This document shows positions 26,408 through 36,099 of a DNA stretch of 64,000 nucleotides, piece by piece (the stretch's first letter is position 1; each line of letters begins with the position of its first letter). Source of the DNA: Pseudomonadota bacterium (GTDB lineage Bacteria > Desulfobacterota > Desulfobacteria > Desulfobacterales > RPRI01); the NCBI GenBank assembly GCA_018817425.1, contig JAHITX010000040.1:57428-121427 (forward strand). The letters are read 5' to 3'. Position numbers and translations under genes: made by a program. Under the pieces are notes generated by a model, which saw only the letters and a program-made list of their open reading frames with translations, ran no database searches and had not been told where the DNA came from.

Positions 26408-27370
26408 TTAATCTTTTTCTGATATTTCTATCATTACACCTTTAGGTTGGTATAATGTACAATAGGTTTCAATGCCCATTTTTATTATTAAGGCCGTTGC
26501 AGAAATAGCTAAAGCTTTAATACCGATATGCAAGCCCCCCATTGCTGCTGAAATTGCCATACCTAAATATTTCTTGTTTAAAACGAATGACAGTCCATTA
26601 TGGAACCAAACTTTGTAAATATCACTATCAGGATCACAAAGTGACCGCCATAGAACCCTTTTAAATGCCGAAAAAACTGTTCGACCTAGTGCTTTTTCTT
26701 CAATGATTTCTTCTGGAGCAGGCAATAGTTTTCGTTCATCGTATGGCAGCTCTTTGCCTGAAAAATTATGTATCCTTAATAGGTCGTTTATGACTTTTCT
26801 TGGGAGGTTACGACCAAGATCACTTAAAATTTCATCTTCATTTTTAGTTTGGACCGTTAAGCCAGCTTGATTTTCAATTTCATCAATATCTAATTGATCA
26901 TCGCCCGTGTTTTTTAATGCTGAAAGAGTTACTTCTTCTTCGAATCTCAAAATAATTCGTCTTTTAAATTGCCTTCGACGCCTATCAGATCTAATATATT
27001 TGCTTTTATTAAGAACTTCCGAAATCATTCTTTCCGCTTTATCTAATTGTCCCTCCCTAATATAACAAATGGCCTGCAACGCCGTAGCTTCAAGATATAC
27101 ACGAGTTTGAGGACTGCACTTTTTTCTAATCCCTTGGAACCCAGAGATAGCAATTTTGAGATGCCCTGCCTCCATGGCGGCTTCAAATAGCCAATTTTTT
27201 GCTTGCATTAAACGTGTCTCATGCCCACTTTGCCTAAGAACTCCTTGAATATCTATAGTAATGGTTTTCGCTAAGTTGTAATTACCAATCTTTACGGTAT
27301 TTCTAAGCTTAGGCTCAAGGATTGATAAACGTTTCTTTTGATTCTCTGTAAGTTTTGGTGTTATTGGCAT
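26408..27370 (-). CDS. Hypothetical protein, 320 aa, helical repeats with hydrophobic C-terminal segment
   Basis: No family is recognised. Residues 40-140 look like TPR-type helices (MQAKNWLFEAAMEAGHLKIA, then LQAICYIREGQLDKAERMI). A polar middle part follows, and near residues 268-302 a Gly/Ala/Ile-rich stretch (MAISAAMGGLHIGIKALAIS onward) could be one or two membrane helices. A strong promoter lies upstream, so the gene is probably live despite the decayed surroundings. Function is unknown. Confidence 0.6.
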   Translation of the reverse strand: MPITPKLTENQKKRLSILEPKLRNTVKIGNYNLAKTITIDIQGVLRQSGHETRLMQAKNWLFEAAMEAGHLKIAISGFQGIRKKCSPQTRVYLEATALQAICYIREGQLDKAERMISEVLNKSKYIRSDRRRRQFKRRIILRFEEEVTLSALKNTGDDQLDIDEIENQAGLTVQTKNEDEILSDLGRNLPRKVINDLLRIHNFSGKELPYDERKLLPAPEEIIEEKALGRTVFSAFKRVLWRSLCDPDSDIYKVWFHNGLSFVLNKKYLGMAISAAMGGLHIGIKALAISATALIIKMGIETYCTLYQPKGVMIEISEKD

Positions 27371-27458
27371 AATGATTATTTCTCAATGCATATCAATTAA
27401 TATACGTAATATGTCTTTACTTGATGTTGGAAACAAAAACTGTATGAAAATTCGCTAA

Positions 27459-27487
27459 TTTATAAAGTAATTTAGAGTTTTTGTCAA
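27459..27487 (-). promoter_or_regulatory. Sigma70 promoter for the 320-aa hypothetical gene
   Basis: On the minus strand TTGACA (complement of 27482-27487) is followed after 17 bp by TATAAA (complement of 27459-27464), about 90 bp before the ATG at 27370. The elements match consensus at six of six and five of six positions. Confidence 0.7.
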
Positions 27488-27879
27488 ATTTTTACTGAGC
27501 TATTCTATAATTGCTATTTATGTTCTGTTAACACGTACTACGTATAACACAGGATTTTGTCCAATTGATTTCGTTTGCGTTGATTACTGAATGGAACCTT
27601 GTGGATCTTAGACATCTGTCGTGTTGCTAATTTCAGTCAATAAGGATTATCCTTTGAAAGGAAGTACACCTGCCAAAATTGCTGGTTGCTTTGTTACAGG
27701 AAGCTATACGTATAACCGAATTGAAACACTTCTCTGTGTTCACAGCGATCGTAATAACTTTTGCTCGATTTCTGATTTGCTTGCATTCCCAGCCGAAAAT
27801 TGCGGGGAATGCGCTCACTGTTGCGGTTTAATTTTCTATTATACCTACGATAAATGAAAAGACTATGCTATCAAACATA
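27488..27879. other. Gene-free stretch
   Basis: Apart from the promoter at its left edge, nothing convincing is present. An open frame at 27621-27857 on the plus strand encodes a 78-residue peptide with four closing cysteines but has no ribosome site, no recognisable family and an ordinary length for chance. Confidence 0.4.
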
Positions 27880-28633
27880 CTATAAGTTTTTCCAGTCAGG
27901 AATAATTCTTGAGAATTCCTCCTGAAATGCTGGTCTTTTTATATTGTTTAATTTTATCGGCAATGCGTATTTTTTCCATTCATCGGGTCTTTTCATAACA
28001 TCAACAAGAACCCGTCGCACCCGTGCGACAGCTACAGCATTTTCAGAATAGACTTTTCTTGATGTCGATACGTTAAGATTACCAACTGATAACTTATAAA
28101 ATAAAAGTATTTGCGTTGGATATCGAACTTCAAGTCCTTTTGCTACAGAAAACACCTCGGAATTAACATTGTAATAATAACTATATCCGGAATGTGTTTT
28201 GAAAAACTGAAGTGCTTTTCCATATTCTTTTCGATACAAATAAATTTTTACAGCCTGGATATTAAAATCTTTTTTCAACAAGTCAAGTATTTTGGCCTCG
28301 TATTTTTCCCATTCTTCACTTCGGCATTCTTTTTCAAATTCTTTATAAGAAGTTAAAGTAAGACGGTCTGTTTGCTGAGAAAAATAATACTTCAAATAAG
28401 TTTCTCGGTCTCCTGCCTCTTGTGCTCTTTCAGCCAGAAACATCCTAAGGTGCAAAATAGGCGTCAGGAATTGCCTTTTCCAGAGTTAAAGGAAATCCTG
28501 AAAGGGTTATGGCAGCTAATGCCAGATCTGAAAGATCACATTCATGCGGGTCGAACTCCAAATCCCCATGATTGCTCATTTCACGATCCATATAGTCTGT
28601 AGATATCTTTTCAAATCTACTGCCGCACCTCAT
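27880..28633 (-). pseudogene. Frameshifted remnant of an unknown helical protein
   Basis: Two overlapping minus-strand frames appear to be one broken gene. The upstream piece (28633 to 28445) ends IPDAYFAP then stop. The downstream piece continues in another frame from the same bases with LRMFLAERAQEAGDRETYLKYYF and runs to 27880. A single-base change near 28447-28456 would join them as AYFALRMFLAER. The sequence is rich in Lys, Tyr and Glu helices and no domain is recognised. The true N-terminus is missing. Confidence 0.5.
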
Positions 28634-28759
28634 AACTTCGCACCATGCACATGGAATTTTTATTCAAAGCTGACCCCTTAGCATATTATCAATGTATTCC
28701 ATTAAAATAGTAAACAAAGCATAGAAACAATAAATAGTAAATATATAGTATATAATTAT

Positions 28760-28847
28760 TATCTATTGGACATGAGTATAATAGCGATATATTCAGGTAT
28801 GCATATATAGATATGATCAAATATACATATGCATGATCCAATAGATA
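28760..28847. repeat. Nested inverted repeat
   Basis: TATCTATTGGA (28760-28770) is the exact reverse complement of TCCAATAGATA (28837-28847). Pairing extends inward with CATG/CATG after a one-base bulge, and the interior contains GCATAT/ATATGC arms around 28801-28832. Either a long cruciform/hairpin or a pair of distant operator half-sites. Confidence 0.55.
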
Positions 28848-29044
28848 GTTAACTATATTCCAGTAACAACTTAAGAATATTTTTAAGGTATCTACAAAAA
28901 AATATGGGTATTATTTCTACTTATCTTCTTCTTTTTATCGTTCTTTCATAATATGTGTGCACCCATTGAAGTTGATTTATATAAATTATACTCTCCTTTC
29001 TGAATAAAAACACTTGGTGAGCCTGTAGAATTTACCGGCACGAA

Positions 29045-29091
29045 TTCCTGTAATAAATTACTGAAATAAAAAAAACAGGAAAAGCAGTAAT
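29045..29091 (+). promoter_or_regulatory. Possible H-type pseudoknot in the TonB/Nif-like leader
   Basis: Two 7-bp perfect helices interleave: TTCCTGT (29045-29051) with ACAGGAA (29075-29081), and ATTACTG (29057-29063) with CAGTAAT (29085-29091). The order of strands is that of an H-type pseudoknot with A-rich loops, a layout used by several small riboswitches. No named class is recognised, and it lies about 340 nt before the first start codon. Confidence 0.4.
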
Positions 29092-29429
29092 GAAATATGC
29101 AATAGAATAAAATCCTGGGATTTATATCTGTGGGAGAGGAGACGACTATAAAGAGGATATGTTTTTCTTCGAAGAAATATATCTTATAGAGTATTGGGTG
29201 CAGTATTTTTTTTGCCTATAAAAAAACGAACGTTTAATCATTATGCTATCAAAAGTCTATATACAGAAGATATTGAATCCATATTTCCGGCCTTTGCCGG
29301 TATAGCGGAAAGATTCTTCAGATACTGATACCATGCTCTCGGGAGTAGCTGATAGTTTTTTCCAATATGTGTGGGTCAGGACAGATTTTGTCATTGTTAC
29401 CAACTAATGAGGAGGAAGAATAAGATCGT

Positions 29430-31565
29430 ATGCTTAAATATTTAAAGATAAAACTATTCGGGTTAATTATTTTTAGCGTGATTATTTTCACACAAACTAC
29501 TTCAATTGCTGCAGAACAAGAGGAAAGTAAAGAGATGATGGAAAAACCGGTAGTTCTTGAAGACGTGGTGGTGACTGCCACCAGGACGGAAAGAGCTGTG
29601 GATATGACATCAAAGCCGGTAACTCTTATAGATAAAGAAACAATTGATACCTCTAATAGCATAAGCGTCATGGAATTATTGGATAGAGAAGTTCCAGGCA
29701 TATCTATATCAAAATCGGGTCCAATAGGAGGACAATTAAGTGTCCGGGGTTTTAACTCTAACAACTTAAAGTCTCCTCTCTTTATTGACGGGGATCGTTT
29801 CCATGGGCGCAATACCCTCGAATATATGTTGATTGACCCCAACCGTATTGAACGTATTGAAGTTATCCGCGGTCCTGCCTCTGCAATGTATGGCACAGAT
29901 GCCATGGCCGGATTGATAAATATAATTACCAGAAAAACTGAAGGTGACATAAACAAACCGTTTGCCTTAAAGCCGCGATTAAGATCATTGGATTATTCAA
30001 GTGTAAACAATCTCAGAGGCGGTTCTGTTGAACTTGAAGGCATGGGCAATGGTTTTGATATGCTTCTGGGAGTATCCGGTAAAAAAGCGGAAGATTATAG
30101 AAGTGCGGAAGGAGATATCCCTAAAAGTGATATGGAAGCATGGTCAGGAGATTTAAGACTTGGCTATACTCCGGCTCAAGGTCACCGGATTGAATTATCA
30201 GCAAAATTCGCAGAAATAGAACAAGGTTATGCAGGAGGCCTTTCAGCTGCGCCGGGTTATCCATACAAAACTCGTCGGCAGGACCCTCTGCGCGAAAAGA
30301 TGATTAAATTACATTATGAAGGACTCAATAAAGCCTTAGATTTGAAACATATAGAGGCCAGTATATTTGCAAGATATCTGGATACTAATAATTATGGAGA
30401 GGTACGACCAAAAGTTAATCCATCATCAAGTTTGACGAAATCAGTAAATTATGTTGATGGCCCTCTATCAATAGGAGGAAAATTTTTTTGTGTGCGGTCA
30501 TGGGGAAAAAGTAATACTTTGACTATAGGCACTGATTGGTTTCGTGATGACCGGGATACCTTAAAGCAGGACATTATAAAATATGACTCCTTGGGGAATA
30601 TAACTTCAATTACATTAAAGAGAGAAGCCAGCCCGGCTGAAACCCAAACCAATATCGGTCTGTTTGTCCACAATGACTGGGATCCTTCCGAAAAGTTGAC
30701 TGTATCGGCATCCGGGCGCGCGGATTACTTTCGCACTACTGCGGATACGGTCGCAGGTTTTACAGGTTCAGATACAACTACCGACCGTCCTATAACTGGT
30801 GGCTTGGGCTTGGTTTACCGGCCATTTAATATCATGCATTTTACAGCAAACGCAAATACAAGCTACCGTGTTCCAATTCCCTTTGAAAAATTCGGAACGC
30901 TTTTAGGCTACGAGCCAAATCCAGATCTTAAGCCGGAAAAAGGCATTACTTATGAGATCGGCACTCGTTTGCGTTTGCAAAAAATCAGAGCCAATTTAAC
31001 TGCCTTTTATAGTGAGTATGAGGATCTTATTAACAGAACGCAGGTAGCATCCACAATCTATCCCGGCACAAACGCCTTACAACCGCAGAACATCGGCGAA
31101 GCAACTATCAAAGGTATTGAACTTGATGCCACATTAGTACTGGACAGTAGCTGGAAAGCATTTATGAATGCCGCTTACCTGCGAGGTACAAATACAAAAA
31201 CTAATAAACCCTTATCTTATATTGCGCCTCTAAACGGTTTGGTGGGTGTGCGTTACACGCCTGACAGTAAAGTTTATTATATTGAAGTAACTGACAGGTG
31301 GTCAATTAGAAAAGATCGCATTGATAGTACACAGGAGCGTGAGACTGCTTCTTACAGCGTATTAAACCTATACGGCGGATTTAGTATCAGGGAGATATCA
31401 TCCACTTTGCCTGATATGCAAATGCGCATAGCTTTAGAAAACATTCTGGATAAAAAATATAGCAGCCCCGTAACGCCTGAGGATATAACATATGAGAGGA
31501 GTATTACAAACCCGTTGCTTGAACCCGGTCGTTGCGTATCTGTCTCTCTGAAATCCGAGTTTTAG
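29430..31565 (+). CDS. TonB-dependent outer-membrane receptor
   Basis: A 711-residue receptor. A signal peptide covers residues 1-~28 (hydrophobic LFGLIIFSVIIF, cleavage near IAA-EQ). The TonB box region DVVVTATRTERA lies near residues 45-56; a plug domain follows with VSIRGF-like LSVRGFNSNN and RIEVIRGPASAMYGTDAMAGLINII; and a 22-strand-type barrel ends in Phe (SLKSEF). BtuB/CirA-like proportions suggest a corrinoid, haem or siderophore-like ligand. It opens the gene set with the Nif-like proteins and a FecCD-type importer, so it likely brings their substrate or cofactor across the outer membrane. A GGAGG lies 14 bp before the ATG. Confidence 0.9.
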   Translation: MLKYLKIKLFGLIIFSVIIFTQTTSIAAEQEESKEMMEKPVVLEDVVVTATRTERAVDMTSKPVTLIDKETIDTSNSISVMELLDREVPGISISKSGPIGGQLSVRGFNSNNLKSPLFIDGDRFHGRNTLEYMLIDPNRIERIEVIRGPASAMYGTDAMAGLINIITRKTEGDINKPFALKPRLRSLDYSSVNNLRGGSVELEGMGNGFDMLLGVSGKKAEDYRSAEGDIPKSDMEAWSGDLRLGYTPAQGHRIELSAKFAEIEQGYAGGLSAAPGYPYKTRRQDPLREKMIKLHYEGLNKALDLKHIEASIFARYLDTNNYGEVRPKVNPSSSLTKSVNYVDGPLSIGGKFFCVRSWGKSNTLTIGTDWFRDDRDTLKQDIIKYDSLGNITSITLKREASPAETQTNIGLFVHNDWDPSEKLTVSASGRADYFRTTADTVAGFTGSDTTTDRPITGGLGLVYRPFNIMHFTANANTSYRVPIPFEKFGTLLGYEPNPDLKPEKGITYEIGTRLRLQKIRANLTAFYSEYEDLINRTQVASTIYPGTNALQPQNIGEATIKGIELDATLVLDSSWKAFMNAAYLRGTNTKTNKPLSYIAPLNGLVGVRYTPDSKVYYIEVTDRWSIRKDRIDSTQERETASYSVLNLYGGFSIREISSTLPDMQMRIALENILDKKYSSPVTPEDITYERSITNPLLEPGRCVSVSLKSEF

Positions 31566-31659
31566 GTATGTTTCTAAAAAAGCTGCATAAATGAGCCAGT
31601 TTAATTTTAAAATACTAGTAATAAAATTATTAACATTTAGAGATAAAGAGTAAATCAAA

Positions 31660-32418
31660 ATGCGAAAAATTGCTTTCTATGGAAAAGGGGGAATCGGCAA
31701 ATCAACTGTTACCAGTTCCCTATCCGTTGCTATCTCCATGCTCGGATACAAGGTAATGCAGATTGGCTGTGATCCAAAAGCCGATTCCACCATCAATCTT
31801 ACTGACGGCCGCACTGTCACTCCTGTCATGACATACCTGAAAGAACATGGAAGTTGTTCTTCGCTTAAAGATATTGTAGCCGAAGGGGTTAATGGCATCC
31901 TGTGCGTTGAGGCAGGTGGCCCCACACCGGGACTTGGCTGTGCCGGACGGGGGATCATAACCACCTTCAACCTTCTTGAGGAATTGAATGCTTTTGATGT
32001 ATATAATCCCGATTTTGTTCTTTTTGATGTGCTTGGCGATGTTGTTTGCGGCGGGTTCGCCATGCCCATACGCAATGGATATGCTGAAGAGGTTATTATT
32101 ATCACATCCGGCGAGAAAATGGCCCTCTTTGCTGCAGATAACATTAAAAAGGCGATCGATAACTTTGCTGATAGAAATTACGCCAAATTGCGCGGTTTAA
32201 TTCTGAACCGTCGTAACATTGATGATGAAGAAGAAATTGTCAGGAAGTTCGCCAAAGAGATTAATGCTGATATTATTGGTGATATTCCCCGCGATAACCA
32301 GATACCGTTTTACGAACAGCAGAATAAGACAGTCGTTCAGGGTAATCCTGATTTGCCTGTTTCAAGGATTATATTAGATATAGCCCACCACATAGCCTTG
32401 AACAGGGAGGAATTATGA
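31660..32418 (+). CDS. NifH-like ATP-dependent iron-sulfur reductase
   Basis: A 252-residue NifH/BchL/CfbC-superfamily protein. Walker [10 protein letters not shown] is at residues 8-16, CDPKADST at 37-44, and both cluster-ligating cysteines are present: Cys94 in GLGCAGRG and Cys130 in [10 protein letters not shown]. In this superfamily the homodimer holds one 4Fe-4S cluster and passes electrons, with ATP hydrolysis, to a NifDK-like partner. The partner genes follow directly; its TGA overlaps the next ATG (ATGA). The sequence lacks the C-terminal extension of true NifH and fits the uncharacterised group IV-type proteins. The reduced substrate is unknown. Confidence 0.92.
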   Translation: MRKIAFYGKGGIGKSTVTSSLSVAISMLGYKVMQIGCDPKADSTINLTDGRTVTPVMTYLKEHGSCSSLKDIVAEGVNGILCVEAGGPTPGLGCAGRGIITTFNLLEELNAFDVYNPDFVLFDVLGDVVCGGFAMPIRNGYAEEVIIITSGEKMALFAADNIKKAIDNFADRNYAKLRGLILNRRNIDDEEEIVRKFAKEINADIIGDIPRDNQIPFYEQQNKTVVQGNPDLPVSRIILDIAHHIALNREEL

Positions 32419-33725
32419 ACAGTAATGTATTCCACCTTTCAATTGATGAAATTAAAAATACCAAAACACAGTGGCAACACAGGTTGGTGCCGCCCAATCA
32501 TCTCCACTACTGTCCTGCCAGCGCCGGTGGTTGGGGTATCATCCGTGTGGGACTGCTTGTTCCCGAATCAGTTATGCTGTTTGTTTCGCCCGCCGGCTGC
32601 GGACGACATGGGGCTATAGCCGGCATCCAGCTTGGTTTTAAGAAGCCTCTCTTTTTATTGCATGTAAGTGAGATGGACATCATAACAGGCAAGCACATGG
32701 AAATGATTCCCCGTGCAGTAGATGAAATCATGGCCACTGTCAGGCCCAGTCCTAATGCAATGCTGATCTGTGCTACCTGCATTGACGATTTGCTGGGTTC
32801 GGACTATGACGGATTAACTCAGCAATTGGAAAGCAGATATGGGATACCGGTGCGCATTTGTCATATGAACCCTCCCGTTATGGATACCAAAAAACCGCCG
32901 ACCTTCACTGTGCAGCAGACTGTCTATGATTTTCTTGAACGCTCAAACTTTAAAGAGCGAGCGCTAAATATCATAGGAAGCTTTGCGCCCATAGATGCGG
33001 AGAGTGAATTCTATAAGGTAATGGCAGACGCCGGTTTTACCAAAGTCAGGCATGTCGCGGCCTGCAAAACGATGGAGGAGTTTCGCTCAATGAGCAAGTC
33101 AACGCATAACCTGCTCATTAAGCCCGGAGGTTACCTTGCGGCAGAACTAATGAAGGAAAAACTTCAAATCCCATATTGTATTACACCGGTTACATACAGT
33201 TTTAATTCGATTGCGCAAACATATAGCGCTCTGGAGAAGTTTCTTGGTGTCAAGCTCAGTACTGATTGGTATTGTGAAGAAGCATGGGATACTGTCAAAT
33301 CCTATAAAAAAACTTTAGGGGCTCTAACTGTTGCGGTGGGCTCAACAGCGAATGCCAGTCCATTTGAACTTGCCCGTGCTTTGACTGAATATGGTTTTCA
33401 TGTGCCTTACATTTTTGCCGACCTGCTTCTTGTTTCCGACGATGAACATATAGATTGGTTAAAGATTTATAACCCGAACGTCAAAATATTTACAAATAAC
33501 CATCCAACCATGGCGAACCTGATCAAGGATAAATTGACAGTGGATCTTACAGTAGGGTTTGACGCCGGTTACTTCTGCTCAGGGGCTAAAACAGTGCCAC
33601 TTGGTCTTGAGAAACAGCCATATGGGTACCAAGGAATAATATATCTTTTCCGAGAGATGGTAAAGGCGCTTGAAAACCCTCGGAATCACAAAGAACAGAT
33701 GTATGCTTCCGGTATGGTAATATAA
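32415..33725 (+). CDS. NifD-like (nitrogenase component 1-type) subunit
   Basis: A 436-residue component-1-type oxidoreductase. Three cysteines occupy the P-cluster-like positions: Cys33 (HYCPASAGG), Cys62 (SPAGCGRH) and Cys122 ([11 protein letters not shown], matching the C-x6-G-x-D pattern after the third ligand). The FeMo-cofactor Cys and His of NifD are not recognisable, so a 4Fe-4S centre with an organic substrate, as in ChlN or CfbD, is more likely than nitrogen fixation. It overlaps the NifH-like gene by 4 bp and precedes the NifK-like gene by 12 bp. It belongs to no characterised subgroup that I can identify. Confidence 0.87.
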   Translation: MNSNVFHLSIDEIKNTKTQWQHRLVPPNHLHYCPASAGGWGIIRVGLLVPESVMLFVSPAGCGRHGAIAGIQLGFKKPLFLLHVSEMDIITGKHMEMIPRAVDEIMATVRPSPNAMLICATCIDDLLGSDYDGLTQQLESRYGIPVRICHMNPPVMDTKKPPTFTVQQTVYDFLERSNFKERALNIIGSFAPIDAESEFYKVMADAGFTKVRHVAACKTMEEFRSMSKSTHNLLIKPGGYLAAELMKEKLQIPYCITPVTYSFNSIAQTYSALEKFLGVKLSTDWYCEEAWDTVKSYKKTLGALTVAVGSTANASPFELARALTEYGFHVPYIFADLLLVSDDEHIDWLKIYNPNVKIFTNNHPTMANLIKDKLTVDLTVGFDAGYFCSGAKTVPLGLEKQPYGYQGIIYLFREMVKALENPRNHKEQMYASGMVI

Positions 33726-33737
33726 AGGGAGAGTTAA

Positions 33738-34934
33738 ATGAAAGGTCTATATAAAGTATTACCTCCATTTGCACCTGACTATTCAGGAGTCTGTTCAGTG
33801 CTGTTTGAACTGGGTGGAATAGTAGTAATCCATGATGCAGGTGGTTGTACCGGAAACTTTACCGGATTTGATGAACCGCGTTGGTATGGCAGTACAAGTG
33901 CTGTGTTCAGTTCAGGACTTAGAGAAATTGATACTGTTATAGGAGATGATGAGAAGGTACTAAAAAAGCTTGAAGATGCTGTTTGCAGCCTTGAACGACA
34001 GTTTGTTGCCATTGTCGGCACCCCGACCACAATGGTTATCGGTACCGACTATGCAGCGCTTTCTCATATTCTTACGCAAAGGACAGGCATACCGGCACTC
34101 ATGTTCGACACAACCGGAATGAATTATTATGATTATGGGGCATCTTTAGCTTTTTTGGAAATAGCCCGACGTTTTGTAAAATCAGGCCCAACTATTGTTG
34201 AGGCTGGAATCAATATTATAGGGGCAACTCCGCTTGATATGGGAAATGGCCGACAAGTGAAAAAGCTTACTTCACTATTGGCTGATTCCGGGTTTAAGGT
34301 AATTTCTTGCTGGTCAATGGGCTCCAATCTCGATGAGATTGCGTGCTCAGCCCAAGCTCGTCTGAATATTGTGGTGTCCCGTTCCGGTCTTGAAGCAGCT
34401 CGTTATATGGAGCGCGAATATGGGGTGCCTTATTTTGCAGGCATTCCCATAGGACGTAAATCAACCCTTAAGTTTATCAGTACTATCCATTCTATGCTTG
34501 GTCTTGCGTTTGAATCGGATACGCAGCAGGTTAGTAATGATCCGGTAGCAGGTATTCGCAATGTTCTAGTAATAGGAGAACAGGTGATGTGCAATGCCAT
34601 TCGCGATTGTCTGCGAATAGATTTGAAGATTGCAAAGGTAACTGTGGGTTCGTTTTTTGGTATGGACCAGGCGCTTATGGAAAAGGGCGACTTGCATTTT
34701 GAATGCGAAGACGACCTCACTGACCTGACTATAGAGAATCATTTCGATGTTATTGTGGCCGACCCGTTATACTATGATTTGTCGGTGTCGGCAAAAAAAA
34801 GCTACTTTATTACGTTTCCTCATCTTGCGGTTTCCAGTCGTCTTCACTGGGACAGCAGCTTGGATTATATAGGCGATGATGGGTCGAACTATTTTAGTAG
34901 AAAATTAAAAGAAATAAAAGATGAAAATCAATAA
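33738..34934 (+). CDS. NifK-like (nitrogenase component 1-type) subunit
   Basis: A 398-residue component-1 homologue, the presumed partner of the preceding NifD-like protein. Cys19 (YSGVCSVLF) and Cys37 (HDAGGCTGN) fit the first two ligand positions. At the third position the sequence reads TPTTMVIGTD, with Pro where NifK has Cys, so the interface cluster would be asymmetric. Later segments (IIGATPLDMGN, EYGVPYFAGIPIG, GSFFGMDQAL) follow the three-domain Rossmann plan. A GGGAGAG site precedes the ATG. Its end overlaps the binding-protein gene by 14 bp, linking enzyme and transporter translationally. Confidence 0.85.
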   Translation: MKGLYKVLPPFAPDYSGVCSVLFELGGIVVIHDAGGCTGNFTGFDEPRWYGSTSAVFSSGLREIDTVIGDDEKVLKKLEDAVCSLERQFVAIVGTPTTMVIGTDYAALSHILTQRTGIPALMFDTTGMNYYDYGASLAFLEIARRFVKSGPTIVEAGINIIGATPLDMGNGRQVKKLTSLLADSGFKVISCWSMGSNLDEIACSAQARLNIVVSRSGLEAARYMEREYGVPYFAGIPIGRKSTLKFISTIHSMLGLAFESDTQQVSNDPVAGIRNVLVIGEQVMCNAIRDCLRIDLKIAKVTVGSFFGMDQALMEKGDLHFECEDDLTDLTIENHFDVIVADPLYYDLSVSAKKSYFITFPHLAVSSRLHWDSSLDYIGDDGSNYFSRKLKEIKDENQ

Positions 34935-36078
34935 AGTACAAAAAGTGTCAATCAATATAGTATTGCTTATGCTTCTGACGCTGGCATTGGCCGTTGGATG
35001 TGTCGACAAGGAGAAAACTCAAGAACACGCAACATCATCTTCAGCGCTAAAAGCAAATTCAAATGCGAAAGTTGATACAATAATTGATCAAAACGGAAAA
35101 GAGATAATAATACCCAAAGATATCAATAGAGTGATTATGGTTCCCCTTCCGCTTCCGGCGTTATACTATGTTGTTACCGGCTCATGCAGGAAAATTGCAG
35201 GTATCCATCCCGAGTCTAAAAGCAATGCGAAGGTCTCAATGCTGGGTGTGTTTGCCCCTGAGTTGATGAATGTAGCTACAGGATTTGTTAAAGGGAAAGA
35301 TCTTAACATAGAAGAGCTTCTAAAATTAAGGCCTGATATTATTTTCTTTTGGGGATTATTTCCTAAGCAGGCTGAACAATTTGAATCAATTGATATACCT
35401 GCGGTAGCGGTTCACACTGTCAAAGGCGGAAATGCTTTGGAAACTCTCCATTTATGGATAAATATTTTGGGAGAGACTTTCGATGAAAAAGAAAGGACGT
35501 TGCAACTGGTTGATTATAACCGCGAGACCATGAAGATGATATCTTCCAGAATCAGAGATATAGCTCTGGATAAAAAACCAAGAGCCCTTCTTTTATTCTA
35601 TCATAGTGACAAACAAATATGTTCCGGCAAGGGCAACTATAGTCAGTTTTGGCTGGAATCAACAGGAGCCATAAACGTAGCAGAAAGCATACCTGGTATA
35701 TCCGCTCTTAATATGGAGCAAATATACAAATGGAATCCCGATATAATATACATAAGTAACTTTTCCAATACATTACCGGAGGATATCCTGAATAATACAG
35801 TTAAAGGACAGGACTGGAGCAAAGTTAGGGCAGTAAAGGAAAAAAGAGTTTATAAAATCCCTTCAGGAATATACCGATGGGTACCTCCAAGTGCAGATGC
35901 ATCGCTCATGTTAAAGTGGCTGGCCCAGAAACATTATCCGAAACTATTTAATGACTATACAATAGAAGAAGAAATCAAGCATCACTACTTGAGATTCTAT
36001 AACTATAGTTTATCTCAAAAACAGATTGTAAAAATTCTTCACCCTGTTCATTCGACTGAAAGAGGCCCATGGACATAA
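34921..36078 (+). CDS. ABC transporter substrate-binding lipoprotein (FecB/BtuF type)
   Basis: A 385-residue binding protein with signal peptide and lipobox (LTLALAVGC, Cys27), then the class III two-lobe fold: IIDQNGKEIIIPKDINRVI, LNIEELLKLRPDIIFFWG, INILGETFDEKERT and WLESTGAINVAES. These match binding proteins for Fe(III)-siderophores, haem and cobalamin. It would capture in the periplasm what the TonB receptor admits. The gene starts inside the end of the NifK-like gene, which argues strongly that transport and the reductase act on the same compound. Confidence 0.9.
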   Translation: MKINKVQKVSINIVLLMLLTLALAVGCVDKEKTQEHATSSSALKANSNAKVDTIIDQNGKEIIIPKDINRVIMVPLPLPALYYVVTGSCRKIAGIHPESKSNAKVSMLGVFAPELMNVATGFVKGKDLNIEELLKLRPDIIFFWGLFPKQAEQFESIDIPAVAVHTVKGGNALETLHLWINILGETFDEKERTLQLVDYNRETMKMISSRIRDIALDKKPRALLLFYHSDKQICSGKGNYSQFWLESTGAINVAESIPGISALNMEQIYKWNPDIIYISNFSNTLPEDILNNTVKGQDWSKVRAVKEKRVYKIPSGIYRWVPPSADASLMLKWLAQKHYPKLFNDYTIEEEIKHHYLRFYNYSLSQKQIVKILHPVHSTERGPWT

Positions 36079-36099
36079 CTGTTACTAAAGAGTAAATTT

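Larger units (their letters stand above)
28634..29429. other. Long gene-free leader upstream of the TonB/Nif-like operon
   Basis: No gene is seen in 796 bp. The left third is extremely AT-rich with a nested inverted repeat (28760-28847). A TATACT at 28987-28992 is the best -10 candidate, with only a weak TTGAAG upstream. The right half would be a leader of several hundred nucleotides and contains a possible pseudoknot (29045-29091), a 14-bp palindrome TTTCTTCGAAGAAA (29164-29177) and a CCGGC/GCCGG hairpin (29287-29300). I looked for cobalamin-riboswitch landmarks and did not find them. Confidence 0.55.

Noticed and set aside
27621..27857. 78-residue plus-strand open frame with four closing cysteines
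   Set aside because: No ribosome site, no family resemblance and a length expected by chance in this decayed zone.
28634..29429. Cobalamin riboswitch before the BtuB-like receptor
   Set aside because: The conserved blocks of the class, including the GCCACTG box, are not present in the leader.
29318..29956. 212-residue minus-strand open frame over the start of the TonB receptor
   Set aside because: It is antisense to a well-supported receptor gene with signal peptide, TonB box and plug motifs; its composition mirrors the complementary codons.
32415..34934. True nitrogenase (nifDK) for nitrogen fixation
   Set aside because: FeMo-cofactor ligands and nifB, nifE and nifN are not seen, one P-cluster-type Cys is missing in the K-like protein, and the genes are tied to a chelate transporter.
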